Shown here: piece by piece, positions 1-9,933 of the stretch | Layout: each line of letters starts with the position of its first letter | How positions within the stretch are numbered: position 1 is the first letter of the stretch | Assembly (NCBI RefSeq): GCF_900101175.1 | Contig: NZ_FNFQ01000002.1 | Coordinates: 179,739-243,738, forward strand | Source of the DNA: Stenotrophomonas pavanii | GTDB taxonomy: Bacteria; Pseudomonadota; Gammaproteobacteria; Xanthomonadales; Xanthomonadaceae | Length of the DNA stretch: 64,000 bases | Reading direction: 5' to 3' | The notes under the pieces: generated by a model | Seen by the model: only the letters and a program-made list of their open reading frames with translations | Told to the model about the DNA's origin: nothing | Databases searched by the model: none | Position numbers and translations under genes: made by a program

Positions 1-2721
1 GGTGTTGTCATCGTAATAGCGGTTCTGCTGCGCGGCGTTGCCGGTGAAATCCTGGTAATAGCGCGAGCGGTACTTGCCGATGGCCTGGACGTTGAAGCGC
101 CCGACATCCCAGTAGATCGAGCCGGACAGCACGTGCCGCGAGAAGCCGCTCAGGCCCGCCGGTGGCACGATGGCCGGAATGATCGTGCCGTCGCTGGCCA
201 ACTGCTCACCCAGGCGCGAATCCTGGGTCTGGTAATCGGCATCGGCATAGTTGTAGCTGATCTTGAAGCCCAGCCCATCGAACGGCTTCGGCAGGTAGGA
301 CAGGCGGTGAGTGGCCGTCAGCTCGAAGCCGGTCAGCGTACTGTCCTCGTCGGTGGTTACCTGCTGGCGCACCGGCACGGTCACACTGCGGCCATCGATC
401 GTATAGGTCTCTGGCACCAGCGCGGTGGCGGTGCCGCCGTTGAACTGCTTCCAGTACACCGCCCCGGCCAGCATCGTATCGGGATTGGGGTACCACTCCA
501 GAGAGAGGTCGCCATTCCAGGACATCAGCGGCTGCGCGGCGGGATTGCCGCTGGCGCTGATGTCATCCAGCGCGTCAGCCAGGTTGCCGTAGGTGGCATC
601 ACTGCTGACGTTGATGGTGCGCCCGGCCCCCAGCGCGGCGATGTCCGGCCGGGACATCGCGCGGTACGCACCCACCCGCAGCAGCAGGTCCGGGCGCAGC
701 TCGAAGGCCGCGTTGAGGCTGGGCAGCAGCTTGTCGTTGCCTGCCTTGAACACCTGCGTGCTGTAGGCGCCGGTCGGCTGCAGGCGGATCGTCCCGTCAC
801 CGTTGTCCTCGACCCGCAGACCGGTACGCACACCTTCGGAACGCACATCGGTCCTGACCCAGCGCAGGCCAGCATTGCCGGTTACCGGCAGGCCGAACAG
901 GGTGCTGCTGAACTCCCCCATCAGGTATACCGCGCGGGTCTTCTCGGTGACATCAACGTTGTTCGGGTCCTGGAAGCCCGGGTCGAGCCCGCTGTCCAGG
1001 CTGCCACGGAACGATTGGTACAGGCAGTCGGGATCAAAGTAGGCCCACGAGGAAATCGTGTTGCCGCTGGCCGCATCCATGAAATCGTCCTGCGGGAAGG
1101 GCGCGCGGCAGGCCCGGCCTGCAGCGATGATCTTCGCCTTGTCGGCCGCCACGCGCGGGTCGTAGTCGGTCACCAGGGTGTTGTCGCGCAGCCGGTAATC
1201 GGCCTGGCTGGCGCGCACGCCGCCCTTGATGCGGGTGAAGAAGCCGGCCTCCGGCATGAAGCTGGCATCGAAGCGTCCGGCCTTGATCCTGTGGTCGTTC
1301 TCCGTCGCGCTGGAGGTCACGCGCGCCACGCCGGTGTAGGCATCCCAGTTGCCGGGGTCGAAACTCGGTGCCAAGGCAACACTGGGCACTTCACCCCGCC
1401 AGTCCCAGTCATAGTCCACATAGCCGGTAGCTCCACTGCTGATGCCCGGCACCACGGCATTGTTGACGTCGCGCTGGTTGGCGCGCAGGCGGCTCATGCG
1501 TTCGCTGTCGAGGCGATGGGTGTGCGAATAGGAAAGGTCGGTGGACAGCTCCCAGGCCGGGCTGGGGCGCAGGATCAGGTTCACGCCGCCGCCGGTGTAT
1601 TCCTCGCCGCGCCAGTAGCGGTTGGAAGTCGAGTCGATCGAGGTGCTGCCATGCAGGTGATGCACGATGCCATCCTCGTCCACCTCCCGCCGGGTGATGC
1701 CACGCCGTGCGTTGGACAGGCTCAGGTCGCTGCGGTTCTCGTACCAGTTGCGCTCGGTATGTTCGAAGTCGAGGTTCAACTCGACCGTGTCATTGGGCCG
1801 CCACTGCAGTGCGGCGAATTCGCTCTGCCGATCGTTGCGCTCCTGCTTCATGCGGTAGATGCGGCTGCTTGGCACCAGGTAGTACGGTGCGCCGTTGGCA
1901 ATGGCCTGCGCGGAGACTTCATTGCAGTTGGCATTGGCCACGTTCTGCGTGCCATCACAGGCATACCAGGTCGAGCCGCTGGTGATGCTCTCTTCCGGGT
2001 CGGTGCCATCCAGTCGCTGGACGCCCAGCGAGACACCCAGCTTCTGCCCGTTGCCGAATTCGAACTGGTCGATATAACTGGCGGTGCCGCGGTAGCCGAT
2101 GCCATCCCTGTCGCGGTATTTGTGGTCGTACTCGGCCCAGCTGCCGCGCAGGTCCAGTTGCGCCGCCCGCTTGCCGTACTCCAGTGGGCGCACCGTCTCC
2201 AGGCCGATGGTGCCGGCCACGCCACCCTCGATGATGTCAGCGCGCTGGGTCTTGTAGATCGCCACGGTATTGATCAGCTCAGCCGGGAACATGTTGAAGT
2301 TCACCGAGCGGTCACCGCTGCCATTGGTGATCTCGCGGCCGTTGAAATGGGTGCTGCTGAGGAATGCGCCAAGGCCGCGGATCGAGATCTCCGAAGCGCC
2401 GGTCTTATCGCGGGTGGATGCGGCGCCGGTCAACGTTTCGATGGCGTCGGCCAGCGACGGGGCCGGCAGGTCACCGATGTCGTCGGCCGAAAGCACGTCG
2501 GCGATGACGGTGTCGTCGCGCTTCTTGTTGATCGAACTCTGCATCGACTCACGGATGCCGGTGACCTGCACCTGGTCGAGTGTGGTGGGGTATTGCCCCG
2601 CCGTATCCCTGCTGGACTGGGCCAGGGCGGCAGGCGTACCCGCCAGCACGGCGAGCAGGGCCACGATCAGGGGCGTGGGGGACAACGAGATGCTGGGCAC
2701 TGCTCCGGCGGGTTGCCGCAT
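1..2721 (-). CDS. TonB-dependent receptor, 3' end cut off by the window
   Basis: Outer-membrane active transporter; about 907 codons are visible and the C-terminal barrel strands lie beyond base 1. The start is ATG at 2721 with GGAGGA just upstream. The N-terminus is a signal peptide ending near LAALAQ-type residues, followed by a stretch reading LDQVQVTGIRESM and a plug domain (DVLSADDIGDLP, then SIRGLGAF). This plug resembles the TonB receptors expanded in Xanthomonas and Caulobacter that import oligosaccharides. It is transcribed away from the PL6/PL17 alginate lyase operon, so I infer that it brings alginate oligomers across the outer membrane. The family assignment is firm; the substrate is an inference from position. 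Confidence 0.93.
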   Translation of the reverse strand, partial: MRQPAGAVPSISLSPTPLIVALLAVLAGTPAALAQSSRDTAGQYPTTLDQVQVTGIRESMQSSINKKRDDTVIADVLSADDIGDLPAPSLADAIETLTGAASTRDKTGASEISIRGLGAFLSSTHFNGREITNGSGDRSVNFNMFPAELINTVAIYKTQRADIIEGGVAGTIGLETVRPLEYGKRAAQLDLRGSWAEYDHKYRDRDGIGYRGTASYIDQFEFGNGQKLGVSLGVQRLDGTDPEESITSGSTWYACDGTQNVANANCNEVSAQAIANGAPYYLVPSSRIYRMKQERNDRQSEFAALQWRPNDTVELNLDFEHTERNWYENRSDLSLSNARRGITRREVDEDGIVHHLHGSTSIDSTSNRYWRGEEYTGGGVNLILRPSPAWELSTDLSYSHTHRLDSERMSRLRANQRDVNNAVVPGISSGATGYVDYDWDWRGEVPSVALAPSFDPGNWDAYTGVARVTSSATENDHRIKAGRFDASFMPEAGFFTRIKGGVRASQADYRLRDNTLVTDYDPRVAADKAKIIAAGRACRAPFPQDDFMDAASGNTISSWAYFDPDCLYQSFRGSLDSGLDPGFQDPNNVDVTEKTRAVYLMGEFSSTLFGLPVTGNAGLRWVRTDVRSEGVRTGLRVEDNGDGTIRLQPTGAYSTQVFKAGNDKLLPSLNAAFELRPDLLLRVGAYRAMSRPDIAALGAGRTINVSSDATYGNLADALDDISASGNPAAQPLMSWNGDLSLEWYPNPDTMLAGAVYWKQFNGGTATALVPETYTIDGRSVTVPVRQQVTTDEDSTLTGFELTATHRLSYLPKPFDGLGFKISYNYADADYQTQDSRLGEQLASDGTIIPAIVPPAGLSGFSRHVLSGSIYWDVGRFNVQAIGKYRSRYYQDFTGNAAQQNRYYDDNT

Positions 2722-2961
2722 GGTTCCTCCTCCCAAAGGATCGCCTGCAAGGCAGGCGTGGGACGCAGCTTCGGCATGCGGACATGAAATTGTCAACCAA
2801 CTGGTCTGTTCTTTTTCGAATGCCTTTGTTTCATACCAATCAACGGCAATTTAATGTGCTAACGCAGCATGACTTTGCGCATCCACTGGCTTACAAAGGT
2901 CCCGCAACTGGTCCGCACCCCATCCCTGAAACGACGGCGCGGCCGTCTCTGGAAGGACACC
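2722..2961. promoter_or_regulatory. Divergent promoter region of the alginate locus with repeated half-sites
   Basis: This 240-bp gap separates the receptor from the lyase operon and should hold both promoters. Near 2796 lies ACCAACTGGT, an imperfect palindrome. The 9-mer CAACTGGTC occurs at 2798-2806 and again at 2905-2913, and ATACCAAT lies near 2830. ACTGGTC and ACCAAT resemble half-sites of FadR/UxuR-type GntR regulators, which often control uronate catabolism. No GntR gene is in the window, so the regulator is unknown. Confidence 0.4.
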
Positions 2962-4389
2962 ATGCGCAGTACACGCCTTTCGCGCCACCCGACCTCTCTT
3001 TGCCTGACCACAGCCCTGGCATTTTGCCTGACCACTTTGCCGGCAACCGCCGCAAGCTGGCTCGTGCATGACGCTGCGGAGTTCGACACGGCCGCCGCGT
3101 CGTTACAGCCGGGTGACGAAATCGTGCTGGCCGATGGCACCTGGACCGACACCCGGCTGTTGCTGAAGGGCCAGGGAACCGCCGCCGCGCCGATCGTGCT
3201 GCGGGCGCAGACCCCGGGCAAGGTGATCCTCAGCGGGCAGTCGGACCTGCGCCTGGCCGGCAGCTACCTGCAGGTGTCCAACCTGGTGTTCCGCAACGGC
3301 TACACACCGGGCGACGCGGTGGTGGCGTTCCGCGAATCCAGCAAGGCGGTGGCCAGCCACAGCCAGGTGAGCGGCCTGGTCATCGACAACTACACCAACC
3401 CGGACCCCGGCGACCAGGACTACTGGGTATCGCTGTATGGCAGCCACAACCGGCTGGACCATAGCCAGCTGCGTGGCAAGACCAACGCGGGGCCCACCGT
3501 GGTGGTAGTGCGCGATGCCACGCAGGGCCTGGACAACCAGCACCGCATCGACCACAACTGGTTCGGCCCACGCCCTGCGCTGGGCGTCAACGGCGGTGAA
3601 ACCCTCCGCATCGGCACCAGTGACACCTCGCTGAGCGCTTCCAACAGCACGGTGGAGAACAACTGGTTTGAAGGCTGCGACGGCGAAACCGAGATCATCA
3701 GCAGCAAATCCGGGGGCAACACCTATCGCGGCAACGTGTTCTACCGCTCTGCCGGCGCACTCACACTGCGCCATGGCAACGGCAACCGGGTGATCGACAA
3801 CGTCTTCCTCGGCGATGACAAGGCCGGTACCGGGGGCGTGCGCATCATCAACGGCGATCAGATCGTCAGCAACAACTATTTCGAACGCCTGGCCGGATCC
3901 AGCAACCGCTCCGCGCTGGCCGTCATGGATGGACAGGCCGATCCCCCGCTGTCCGGTTACGCACCGGTAGTGAATGCCACGATCAGCCGCAATACCTTCG
4001 TGGATGTGGCCAAGATCAGCTTCGGCGTGGGCCATGATGAAGCCAAGGGCATCGTGGTGGCCGCCAGCAACAGCCGCTTCAGCGCCAACCTGATCGTCAA
4101 TCGCACCAGCAGGAATCCGCCCAACACGGCCAGCTCGCTGGCCGGCATCACCTTCAGTGGCAACGTGCAGTCACCGGCGGCCAGCAGCGTGTTTCCCGCC
4201 GGGGTGGAAGGCCGCAGCGTCAGCCTGCTGCAGGCTGGCAGCGGGTTGTGGGTTGCCACGCCTGCGCTGCCCCAGGTGGGCGCCGATCCTGCCTTGGCGA
4301 TGACCGCGCGCGAGGCGACCGGCGTGGACTGGTATCCCAAGGTGGGCGAGGTTGCCCTGTCACGCGTCAGCACCGGAGTTGATCGATGA
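2962..4389 (+). CDS. Alginate lyase, polysaccharide lyase family 6 (chondroitinase-B-like)
   Basis: Secreted or periplasmic lyase that cleaves alginate by beta-elimination. I chose ATG 2962 (GGAAGGA just upstream) over an in-frame ATG 31 codons earlier because it puts a clean signal peptide ending TLPATAAS at the N-terminus; the protein is then 475 residues. The right-handed beta-helix pattern (repeated NN, N-x-F and G-N-x-I turns) runs through residues 40-400. The catalytic pair of PL6, a lysine in the ISSKS motif (Lys249) and an arginine in LTLRHG (Arg270), is present with the 21-residue spacing reported for AlyGC. It overlaps the PL17 gene by 4 nt, so the two are translationally coupled. 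Confidence 0.9.
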   Translation: MRSTRLSRHPTSLCLTTALAFCLTTLPATAASWLVHDAAEFDTAAASLQPGDEIVLADGTWTDTRLLLKGQGTAAAPIVLRAQTPGKVILSGQSDLRLAGSYLQVSNLVFRNGYTPGDAVVAFRESSKAVASHSQVSGLVIDNYTNPDPGDQDYWVSLYGSHNRLDHSQLRGKTNAGPTVVVVRDATQGLDNQHRIDHNWFGPRPALGVNGGETLRIGTSDTSLSASNSTVENNWFEGCDGETEIISSKSGGNTYRGNVFYRSAGALTLRHGNGNRVIDNVFLGDDKAGTGGVRIINGDQIVSNNYFERLAGSSNRSALAVMDGQADPPLSGYAPVVNATISRNTFVDVAKISFGVGHDEAKGIVVAASNSRFSANLIVNRTSRNPPNTASSLAGITFSGNVQSPAASSVFPAGVEGRSVSLLQAGSGLWVATPALPQVGADPALAMTAREATGVDWYPKVGEVALSRVSTGVDR

Positions 4390-6614
4390 GGTTGCAGCCG
4401 CTGTTCGTTGCCCTGGCCCTGGCGGCCCCCTTCGCCCTGCTGCCGGCCACGCCGCTGCTGGCAGCGCCCGCTGCCGCTGCGCGGCAGGCCGACACCGCGC
4501 CGGTGCTGGTCACTGCCGCGCAATGGCAGCAGATGGCCAGCGAAGGCAGTCGTTACCCGTGGTTCGCCAAGGAGCAGGCGCGCACCGAGGCAACACTGAA
4601 GAAGATGATGAAGGCCGGCATCGACGTGCCGGTACCGAAGGACAAGGGCGGCGGACGCACCCATGAACAGCACAAGCGCAATTACCAGGCCCTGCTCGCG
4701 GCCGGCACGTTGTATCGGCTGACCGGTGACAGGGCCTACGTGGACTACGCGCGCGACATGCTGCTGCAGTATGCCCGGCTCTACCCGACGCTGGGCCCGC
4801 ATCCCGAAGGCCGTGGGCAGATCCCCGGACGCGTCTTCTGGCAGGTGCTGAACGATTCGGTGTGGCTGGTCAACGCCATCCAGGGCTACGACGCGATCCG
4901 TGACGCGCTGTCCGCCGATGACCGCGACACCATCGAATCAAAGGTGTTCCGGCCGATGGCCGGGTTCCTCGCCAGCGAGCCGAAGAACTACGACCAGATC
5001 CATAACCACGCCACGTGGGCGGTGGCGGCTACCGGCATGACCGGCTATGTACTGCGCGATCCTGAGCTGGTGGAGAAATCCCTGCGCGGGAGCCAGAAGG
5101 ATGACCGGTTCGGCTTCCTTCGCCAGATCGACCTGCTGTTCTCACCCGACGGATACTACGAGGAAGGTCCGTACTACCAGCGCTATGCACTGGCGCCGTT
5201 CCTGCTGTTCGCCAACGCCATCGAACGCAACGAGCCGCAGCGGAAGATCTTCGCGCGCCGTGATGGCGTACTGCTGAAGGCTGTCGATGCGCTGGTGCAG
5301 TCCAGCTATGGCGGCCTGTTCTTCCCGATCAACGATGCCATCCTGGACAAGGGCATCGACACCGAAGAGCTGGTGGCCGGCATCGGCATCGCCTATGCAC
5401 GCACCGGGGACGACCGACTGCTGTCGGTAGCCCAGCAGCAGAAGCGCCTGCTGTTGTCGCCCGAGGGCCTGCAGGTGGCGCAGGCACTGGCCGCGAACAG
5501 GGCCAGGCCCTTCGATTACCACCCGATGCTGCTGCGCGATGGTCCCGACGGCGACCGTGGCGGCCTGGCGATCCTGCGCATGAACGGCGAACGCGGCCAG
5601 GCGCTGGTGCAGAAGGACACCCTGCAGGGGATGGGACATGGCCACTTCGACAAGCTCAACTGGCTGTTCTACGACAACGGCAATCCGGTGGTGACCGATT
5701 ACGGCGCCGCCCGCTTCCTCAACGTGGAAGCCAAGCGTGGCGGCATCTACCTGGCCGAGAACCGCAGCTGGGCCAAGCAGACGGTGGCCCACAACACCCT
5801 GGTGGTGGACGAGCAGAGCCACTTCCAGGGCGACTGGAAGCGCGGCGAGGCGCATGCCCCGCAGGTGCGCTTCTTCCAGGCCGACGCCGATACCCAGGTC
5901 GCCTCGGCGAGCATGCGTGACGCCTACCCCGGCGTGGCGTTCACCCGCACCCAGGCACTGCTGCGCCACCCCGACCTGGGCCTGCCGGTGGTGCTGGACC
6001 TGCTGCAGGTCCACGGCGAAAAGGCCGCACGCTACGACCTGCCGCTACACTTCAACGGCCACATCGTCACCACCGGCTTCGAGGCCGCGCACTTCCCCGC
6101 CCAGCGCCCGGTGCTGGGCAAGGACAACGGCTACCAGCACCTGTGGCTGGACGCACGCAGCGCGCCCGGCAGCGAACCGCGTTCGCTGGCGTGGCTGCTG
6201 GATGGGCGCTTCTACACCTACCGCTTCGGCAGCAGCGCGCCGGCACAGGCGCTGCTGGTGGAGAGCGGCGCGAACGATCCGGAGTTCAACCTGCGCCGTG
6301 AGCCGGCCCTGCTGCAGCGCGTGGATGGCCAGAAGGACGTCACCTTCTTCAGCGTGCTGGAACCCCATGGCGAGTACAACGGCACCGCCGAGTACGTGCA
6401 CGGTGCGGACAGCCGCATCAAGGCGATCGTGCGCGGCCGCGGCAGCGACGCCGAAGTGATCGAACTGCGCCTGGCCAGCGGTGCACGCATCGCCCTCGGG
6501 GTGGCCGACGACAGCAGCGCCCAGGGCGAGCACAGCGTGACCATCGACGGCCACGCCTATCGATGGAGCGGCAGCCACGCGCGCATGGACCGCAGCAAGG
6601 GGGACGGCGAATGA
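4386..6614 (+). CDS. Exo-acting alginate/oligoalginate lyase, family PL17 (heparinase II/III-like)
   Basis: Degrades alginate oligomers to unsaturated monosaccharide, which rearranges to DEH. The 742-residue protein has a signal peptide (residues 1-28), an alpha/alpha-toroid (about 60-380) and a C-terminal beta-sheet heparinase II/III domain. Visible active-site motifs are Asn207-His208 in IHNHATW, the EGPYYQRYA segment with the expected catalytic tyrosine (Tyr263/264/267), and His418/His420 in GHGHFDKLN. The size and motifs match the characterised S. maltophilia PL17 enzyme Smlt2602, a poly-mannuronate exo-lyase; orthology is from memory and untested. The start ATG overlaps the stop of the PL6 gene. 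Confidence 0.92.
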   Translation: MRLQPLFVALALAAPFALLPATPLLAAPAAAARQADTAPVLVTAAQWQQMASEGSRYPWFAKEQARTEATLKKMMKAGIDVPVPKDKGGGRTHEQHKRNYQALLAAGTLYRLTGDRAYVDYARDMLLQYARLYPTLGPHPEGRGQIPGRVFWQVLNDSVWLVNAIQGYDAIRDALSADDRDTIESKVFRPMAGFLASEPKNYDQIHNHATWAVAATGMTGYVLRDPELVEKSLRGSQKDDRFGFLRQIDLLFSPDGYYEEGPYYQRYALAPFLLFANAIERNEPQRKIFARRDGVLLKAVDALVQSSYGGLFFPINDAILDKGIDTEELVAGIGIAYARTGDDRLLSVAQQQKRLLLSPEGLQVAQALAANRARPFDYHPMLLRDGPDGDRGGLAILRMNGERGQALVQKDTLQGMGHGHFDKLNWLFYDNGNPVVTDYGAARFLNVEAKRGGIYLAENRSWAKQTVAHNTLVVDEQSHFQGDWKRGEAHAPQVRFFQADADTQVASASMRDAYPGVAFTRTQALLRHPDLGLPVVLDLLQVHGEKAARYDLPLHFNGHIVTTGFEAAHFPAQRPVLGKDNGYQHLWLDARSAPGSEPRSLAWLLDGRFYTYRFGSSAPAQALLVESGANDPEFNLRREPALLQRVDGQKDVTFFSVLEPHGEYNGTAEYVHGADSRIKAIVRGRGSDAEVIELRLASGARIALGVADDSSAQGEHSVTIDGHAYRWSGSHARMDRSKGDGE

Positions 6615-7915
6615 ACGGCCCTGCGGCGGTGGCCAACCTGCGCAAGGTGCCGGTGCGTTCAGCAGTACGCTGGCTGATCGTGGGCCTGATCGCCGTGGCT
6701 ACGGTCATCAACTACATCGACCGCAACGCCCTGGCCGTGATGTGGCCGGAAATCGCCAGGGAAGTGGGCGCGACCAAGGACGACTATGCCCTGCTGGTAA
6801 CGGTGTTCATGCTGTTCTACGCCACCGGGCAGTTCCTGTTCGGTCGCCTGTTCGACATGATCGGCACACGCCTGGGCTTCGCCCTGTCGATCAGCGTATG
6901 GTCGATCTCCATCGCCCTGCACGCGATCACCCATTCGATGCTGTCCTTCAGCCTGGTGCGGGCGATGCTCGGCATCAGCGAAGCGGGTGCGTGGCCGGGC
7001 GCGGTGAAGGCCAACGCCGAATGGTTCCCGGCGCGCGAGCGCGCGTTGGCGCAGGGCGTGTTCAATGCCGGCGCGTCGATCGGCGCGATCGTCTCCGCAC
7101 CGGCCATCGCCGGCCTGTACCTGTGGCTGGGCTGGCGTGGCACCTTCGTGCTGGTCGGCGCGATCGGCTTCCTGTGGCTGTTGCCGTGGCTGTTGGTCTA
7201 CCGCGCCGGGCCGGACAAGCATCCGTGGGTGAGCGATGCCGAGCGCCGCCTGATCCTGGAAGACCAGGCCGGGCGGCAGGCGCAGGCAACGCCCAAGGCC
7301 AGCGTGCGCGCGCTGCTGGCCCATCGGCAGAGCTGGGGCATGCTGGCCTGCCGCTTCCTGCTGGACCCCATCTGGTGGTTGTTCGTGTCCTGGCTGCCGA
7401 TCTATCTCGCTGAAACCTTCGGTTTCGACATCAAGCAGATCGGCCTGTTCGCCTGGGTGCCATTCGTAGGCGCGATGTTGGGCAGCCTCGGGGGTGGCTG
7501 GCTGTCCGGGCGCCTGATCCGCGCCGGGTACAGCGTGGACCGCGCGCGCAAGCTGGCGATCACCTTGGGCTGCGTGATCATGGCCCCCGCCCTGCTGGGC
7601 GCGGTGCTGGCCAACCAGCCGCTGCTTGCGGTACTGGCGATCGCCGCGGTGCTGTTTGGATTCCAGGTGGCCATCGGCAACATCCAGACCCTGCCGGGTG
7701 ACCTGTTCGACGGCCGGTCGGTTGGCACCCTCGCTGGCCTGGGCGGCCTGGCCGCAGTGGCCGGCACTCTCATCACCACCTGGCTGGTGCCGGTGCTGAC
7801 CCGTCATTCCTACGCCCCGATCTTCATCCTCGTCGCCGCACTGGTGCCACTGTCGCTGGCCGCGCTGTGGTGGTGGACCGGGCCGATCCACAAGCTCGAC
7901 CGCCGCGTCGGCTGA
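6611..7915 (+). CDS. MFS transporter, hexuronate/ACS family
   Basis: Inner-membrane symporter of 434 residues with about 12 hydrophobic segments. The N-terminal stretch INYIDRNALAVMWPEI and the following GRLFDMIGTRLG loop are typical of the anion:cation symporter family that includes ExuT. The start is ATG 6611, overlapping the PL17 stop by 4 nt; an in-frame ATG 16 codons upstream lies inside the lyase gene. Between two lyases and DEH-catabolic genes, the likely cargo is DEH or unsaturated uronate released in the periplasm. Confidence 0.9.
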   Translation: MNGPAAVANLRKVPVRSAVRWLIVGLIAVATVINYIDRNALAVMWPEIAREVGATKDDYALLVTVFMLFYATGQFLFGRLFDMIGTRLGFALSISVWSISIALHAITHSMLSFSLVRAMLGISEAGAWPGAVKANAEWFPARERALAQGVFNAGASIGAIVSAPAIAGLYLWLGWRGTFVLVGAIGFLWLLPWLLVYRAGPDKHPWVSDAERRLILEDQAGRQAQATPKASVRALLAHRQSWGMLACRFLLDPIWWLFVSWLPIYLAETFGFDIKQIGLFAWVPFVGAMLGSLGGGWLSGRLIRAGYSVDRARKLAITLGCVIMAPALLGAVLANQPLLAVLAIAAVLFGFQVAIGNIQTLPGDLFDGRSVGTLAGLGGLAAVAGTLITTWLVPVLTRHSYAPIFILVAALVPLSLAALWWWTGPIHKLDRRVG

Positions 7916-7961
7916 GCCCGCGTCTCCCTTTCATTCCCCCGCAAACCAAGGAGTTTTCCGC

Positions 7962-8714
7962 ATGTCGTTCCAGGACAAGGTGGCCATTGTCACCGGTGGT
8001 GGCCGCGATATCGGCCGCGCCGTCTCGCTCAAACTGGCCGCTGCCGGTGCACGCGTCTGCATCAACTACGCCAATGATGAAGCCAGTGCCCAGGAAACAC
8101 TGGCACAGATCCGCGCGGCAGGTGGCCAGGCCATGGTGCACCGCGCCGATGTCACCGATGCCACAGCCGTGGCCGGCCTGGTCGCAGCGGCGCAGGCCGC
8201 CTTCGGCACGCGCATCGACCTGCTGGTGAACGTGGCCGGCGGCATGGTGCAGCGTCGTCCGCTGGCCGAGATCGATCCAGCGTTCTTCCACGCCGTGATG
8301 GACCTGAACCTCACCTCAACCTACCTGACCACGCACGCAGTGGTGCCGCACATGGGCGAAGGCGCAGCGATCGTCAACTTCGCCTCCCAGGCCGGCCGCG
8401 ATGGCGGCGGCCCAGGCGCGTCGATCTACGCGACGGCCAAGGCCGCAGTGATGACCTTTACCCGCGCCATGGCCAAGGAACTGGGACCGAGGGGCATCCG
8501 GGTCAATGCCCTGTGCTGCGGCATGATCGCCACCCGCTTCCACGACGAATTCACCAAGCCGGAGGTGCGCAGCGCCGTCGCCGGCGCCACCCCGCTGCGC
8601 CGCCAGGGCATGCCGGAAGAAGCGGCTGACGCGGCGGTGTTCCTGGCTTCGGATGCGGCGGCGTTCATCACCGGTGCGAACCTGGACGTCAACGGCGGCA
8701 CCTACTTCTCCTGA
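7962..8714 (+). CDS. SDR-family oxidoreductase, probable DEH reductase
   Basis: Cytoplasmic NAD(P)H-dependent dehydrogenase of 250 residues. The Rossmann motif TGGGRDIG lies near residue 11, the NVAGG motif near residue 90, and the catalytic triad is Ser142, Tyr156 and Lys160. It has an AAGGAG ribosome site 9 nt before ATG. In alginate loci an SDR converts 4-deoxy-L-erythro-5-hexoseulose uronate (DEH) to 2-keto-3-deoxygluconate. Its place between the transporter and KdgK supports that role, but the substrate is inferred from context. Confidence 0.88.
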   Translation: MSFQDKVAIVTGGGRDIGRAVSLKLAAAGARVCINYANDEASAQETLAQIRAAGGQAMVHRADVTDATAVAGLVAAAQAAFGTRIDLLVNVAGGMVQRRPLAEIDPAFFHAVMDLNLTSTYLTTHAVVPHMGEGAAIVNFASQAGRDGGGPGASIYATAKAAVMTFTRAMAKELGPRGIRVNALCCGMIATRFHDEFTKPEVRSAVAGATPLRRQGMPEEAADAAVFLASDAAAFITGANLDVNGGTYFS

Positions 8715-8735
8715 CACCTGACCGGACTCCTGCCC

Positions 8736-9923
8736 ATGCAGCGCTGGACACTTCTGTTTTCATTGACGCTCTGCTCCGCCATGACGGCGCCCGCTGTGTG
8801 GGCCGCACCCGTGTGGGTCACTGCCTGGACGGCAGCGCCCGCGCCCGACCGCAAGGACGGAACGTCCGATGCGCCGGTACAGTTCGCCGCACAGACCGTG
8901 CGCCAGGACATGCGCATTGGCAGCCGTGGCGATGCGCTGCGGCTGCGCATCAGCAACGAGCTCGGCACGGCGCCCTTGCGGGTCGAGGACCTTCGCGTGG
9001 GAGTGAAGAACGGCAAGGCCGCACCGCTGCCGGTAACGGTTGATGGCCGCGCAGCCATTGAAGTGCCGGTGGGTGCCGCGCTGCTGAGCGACCCGGTGCG
9101 GATGCCGGTGGCGGCGCTGCAGGAGATCAGCGTGAGTGCCTATTTCCCGCAGCCTACGCGTCCCTCGGTACGCCGCACCGAACTGCGGGTCGTGGACGGC
9201 AGGCAGGCGACCGTCGCCGACAGCGTACGGCTGAGCTACCAGCAGAACGTGTTCTCGGCCGTCATGGTGCAACGCGCCGAACGCCCGCAGGTGATCGTGG
9301 CGCTCGGCGACTCGATCACGGAAGGCGCCACTGCGCGACGCGGCACCTTCAACCAGTGGCCGGAACGGTTGGCGCAGCGCCTGCAGCAGGCATGTCCTGA
9401 TCGCTTTGTCGTGCTCAATCAGGGCATCAGCGGCAACAAGCTGCTCGACCCTGGCCGCAGCCACAGCGGGCTGTCCCGCCTGGATCGCGATGTGATTGCA
9501 GTGGCCGACGCCGATCAGGTGATCCTGCTGGAAGGCATCAATGACATCCGCCACGGTGGCGGCGCCCAGCCAGTACCCGGACGCAACGCGGCGGACATGA
9601 TGCAGGGCTATCAGCAGGTTGCGACGCGACTGCATGCGCACGGCATCCGCGCCTGGCTGGGCACACTGACCCCGTTCGGCGGTTCCGAGCGCTACGAGCC
9701 CGTGTCGGCGGCGACCCGCATCACGATCAACCAGTGGGCACGCGCCGGCAACAGCGGCTTCGATGGCATCGTCGATTTCGATGCCGCCCTGCGTGACCCG
9801 AAGGCCGCGGAATCGTTGCCCAGCGACATCACCCGCGACCATCTGCATCCCAACGACGAAGGCTACCGGCGCATGGCCGATGCCATCGATCTGCGCATGC
9901 TGGGCTGCACCACCCCCGAGTGA
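8736..9923 (+). CDS. Secreted SGNH/GDSL hydrolase in the alginate operon
   Basis: A 395-residue esterase-like protein with a signal peptide ending AVWAAP. Block I is GDSITEGA near residue 191, the asparagine block is GINDIRHGGG, and the catalytic Asp-His pair is DHLHPND near residue 367. The N-terminal 170 residues form an extra beta-rich domain found in longer lysophospholipase-L1-like esterases. It sits 21 nt after the SDR and 10 nt before kdgK, so it is in the operon. Since alginate from Pseudomonas is O-acetylated, I infer a deacetylase that strips acetyl groups before lyase action; nothing in the sequence proves this. Confidence 0.85.
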   Translation: MQRWTLLFSLTLCSAMTAPAVWAAPVWVTAWTAAPAPDRKDGTSDAPVQFAAQTVRQDMRIGSRGDALRLRISNELGTAPLRVEDLRVGVKNGKAAPLPVTVDGRAAIEVPVGAALLSDPVRMPVAALQEISVSAYFPQPTRPSVRRTELRVVDGRQATVADSVRLSYQQNVFSAVMVQRAERPQVIVALGDSITEGATARRGTFNQWPERLAQRLQQACPDRFVVLNQGISGNKLLDPGRSHSGLSRLDRDVIAVADADQVILLEGINDIRHGGGAQPVPGRNAADMMQGYQQVATRLHAHGIRAWLGTLTPFGGSERYEPVSAATRITINQWARAGNSGFDGIVDFDAALRDPKAAESLPSDITRDHLHPNDEGYRRMADAIDLRMLGCTTPE

Positions 9924-9933
9924 GAGAGAACCG

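Noticed and set aside
133..2787. Long plus-strand open frame of 884 codons
   Set aside because: It is antisense to the TonB receptor, has no family motifs and arises from GC-rich codon bias.
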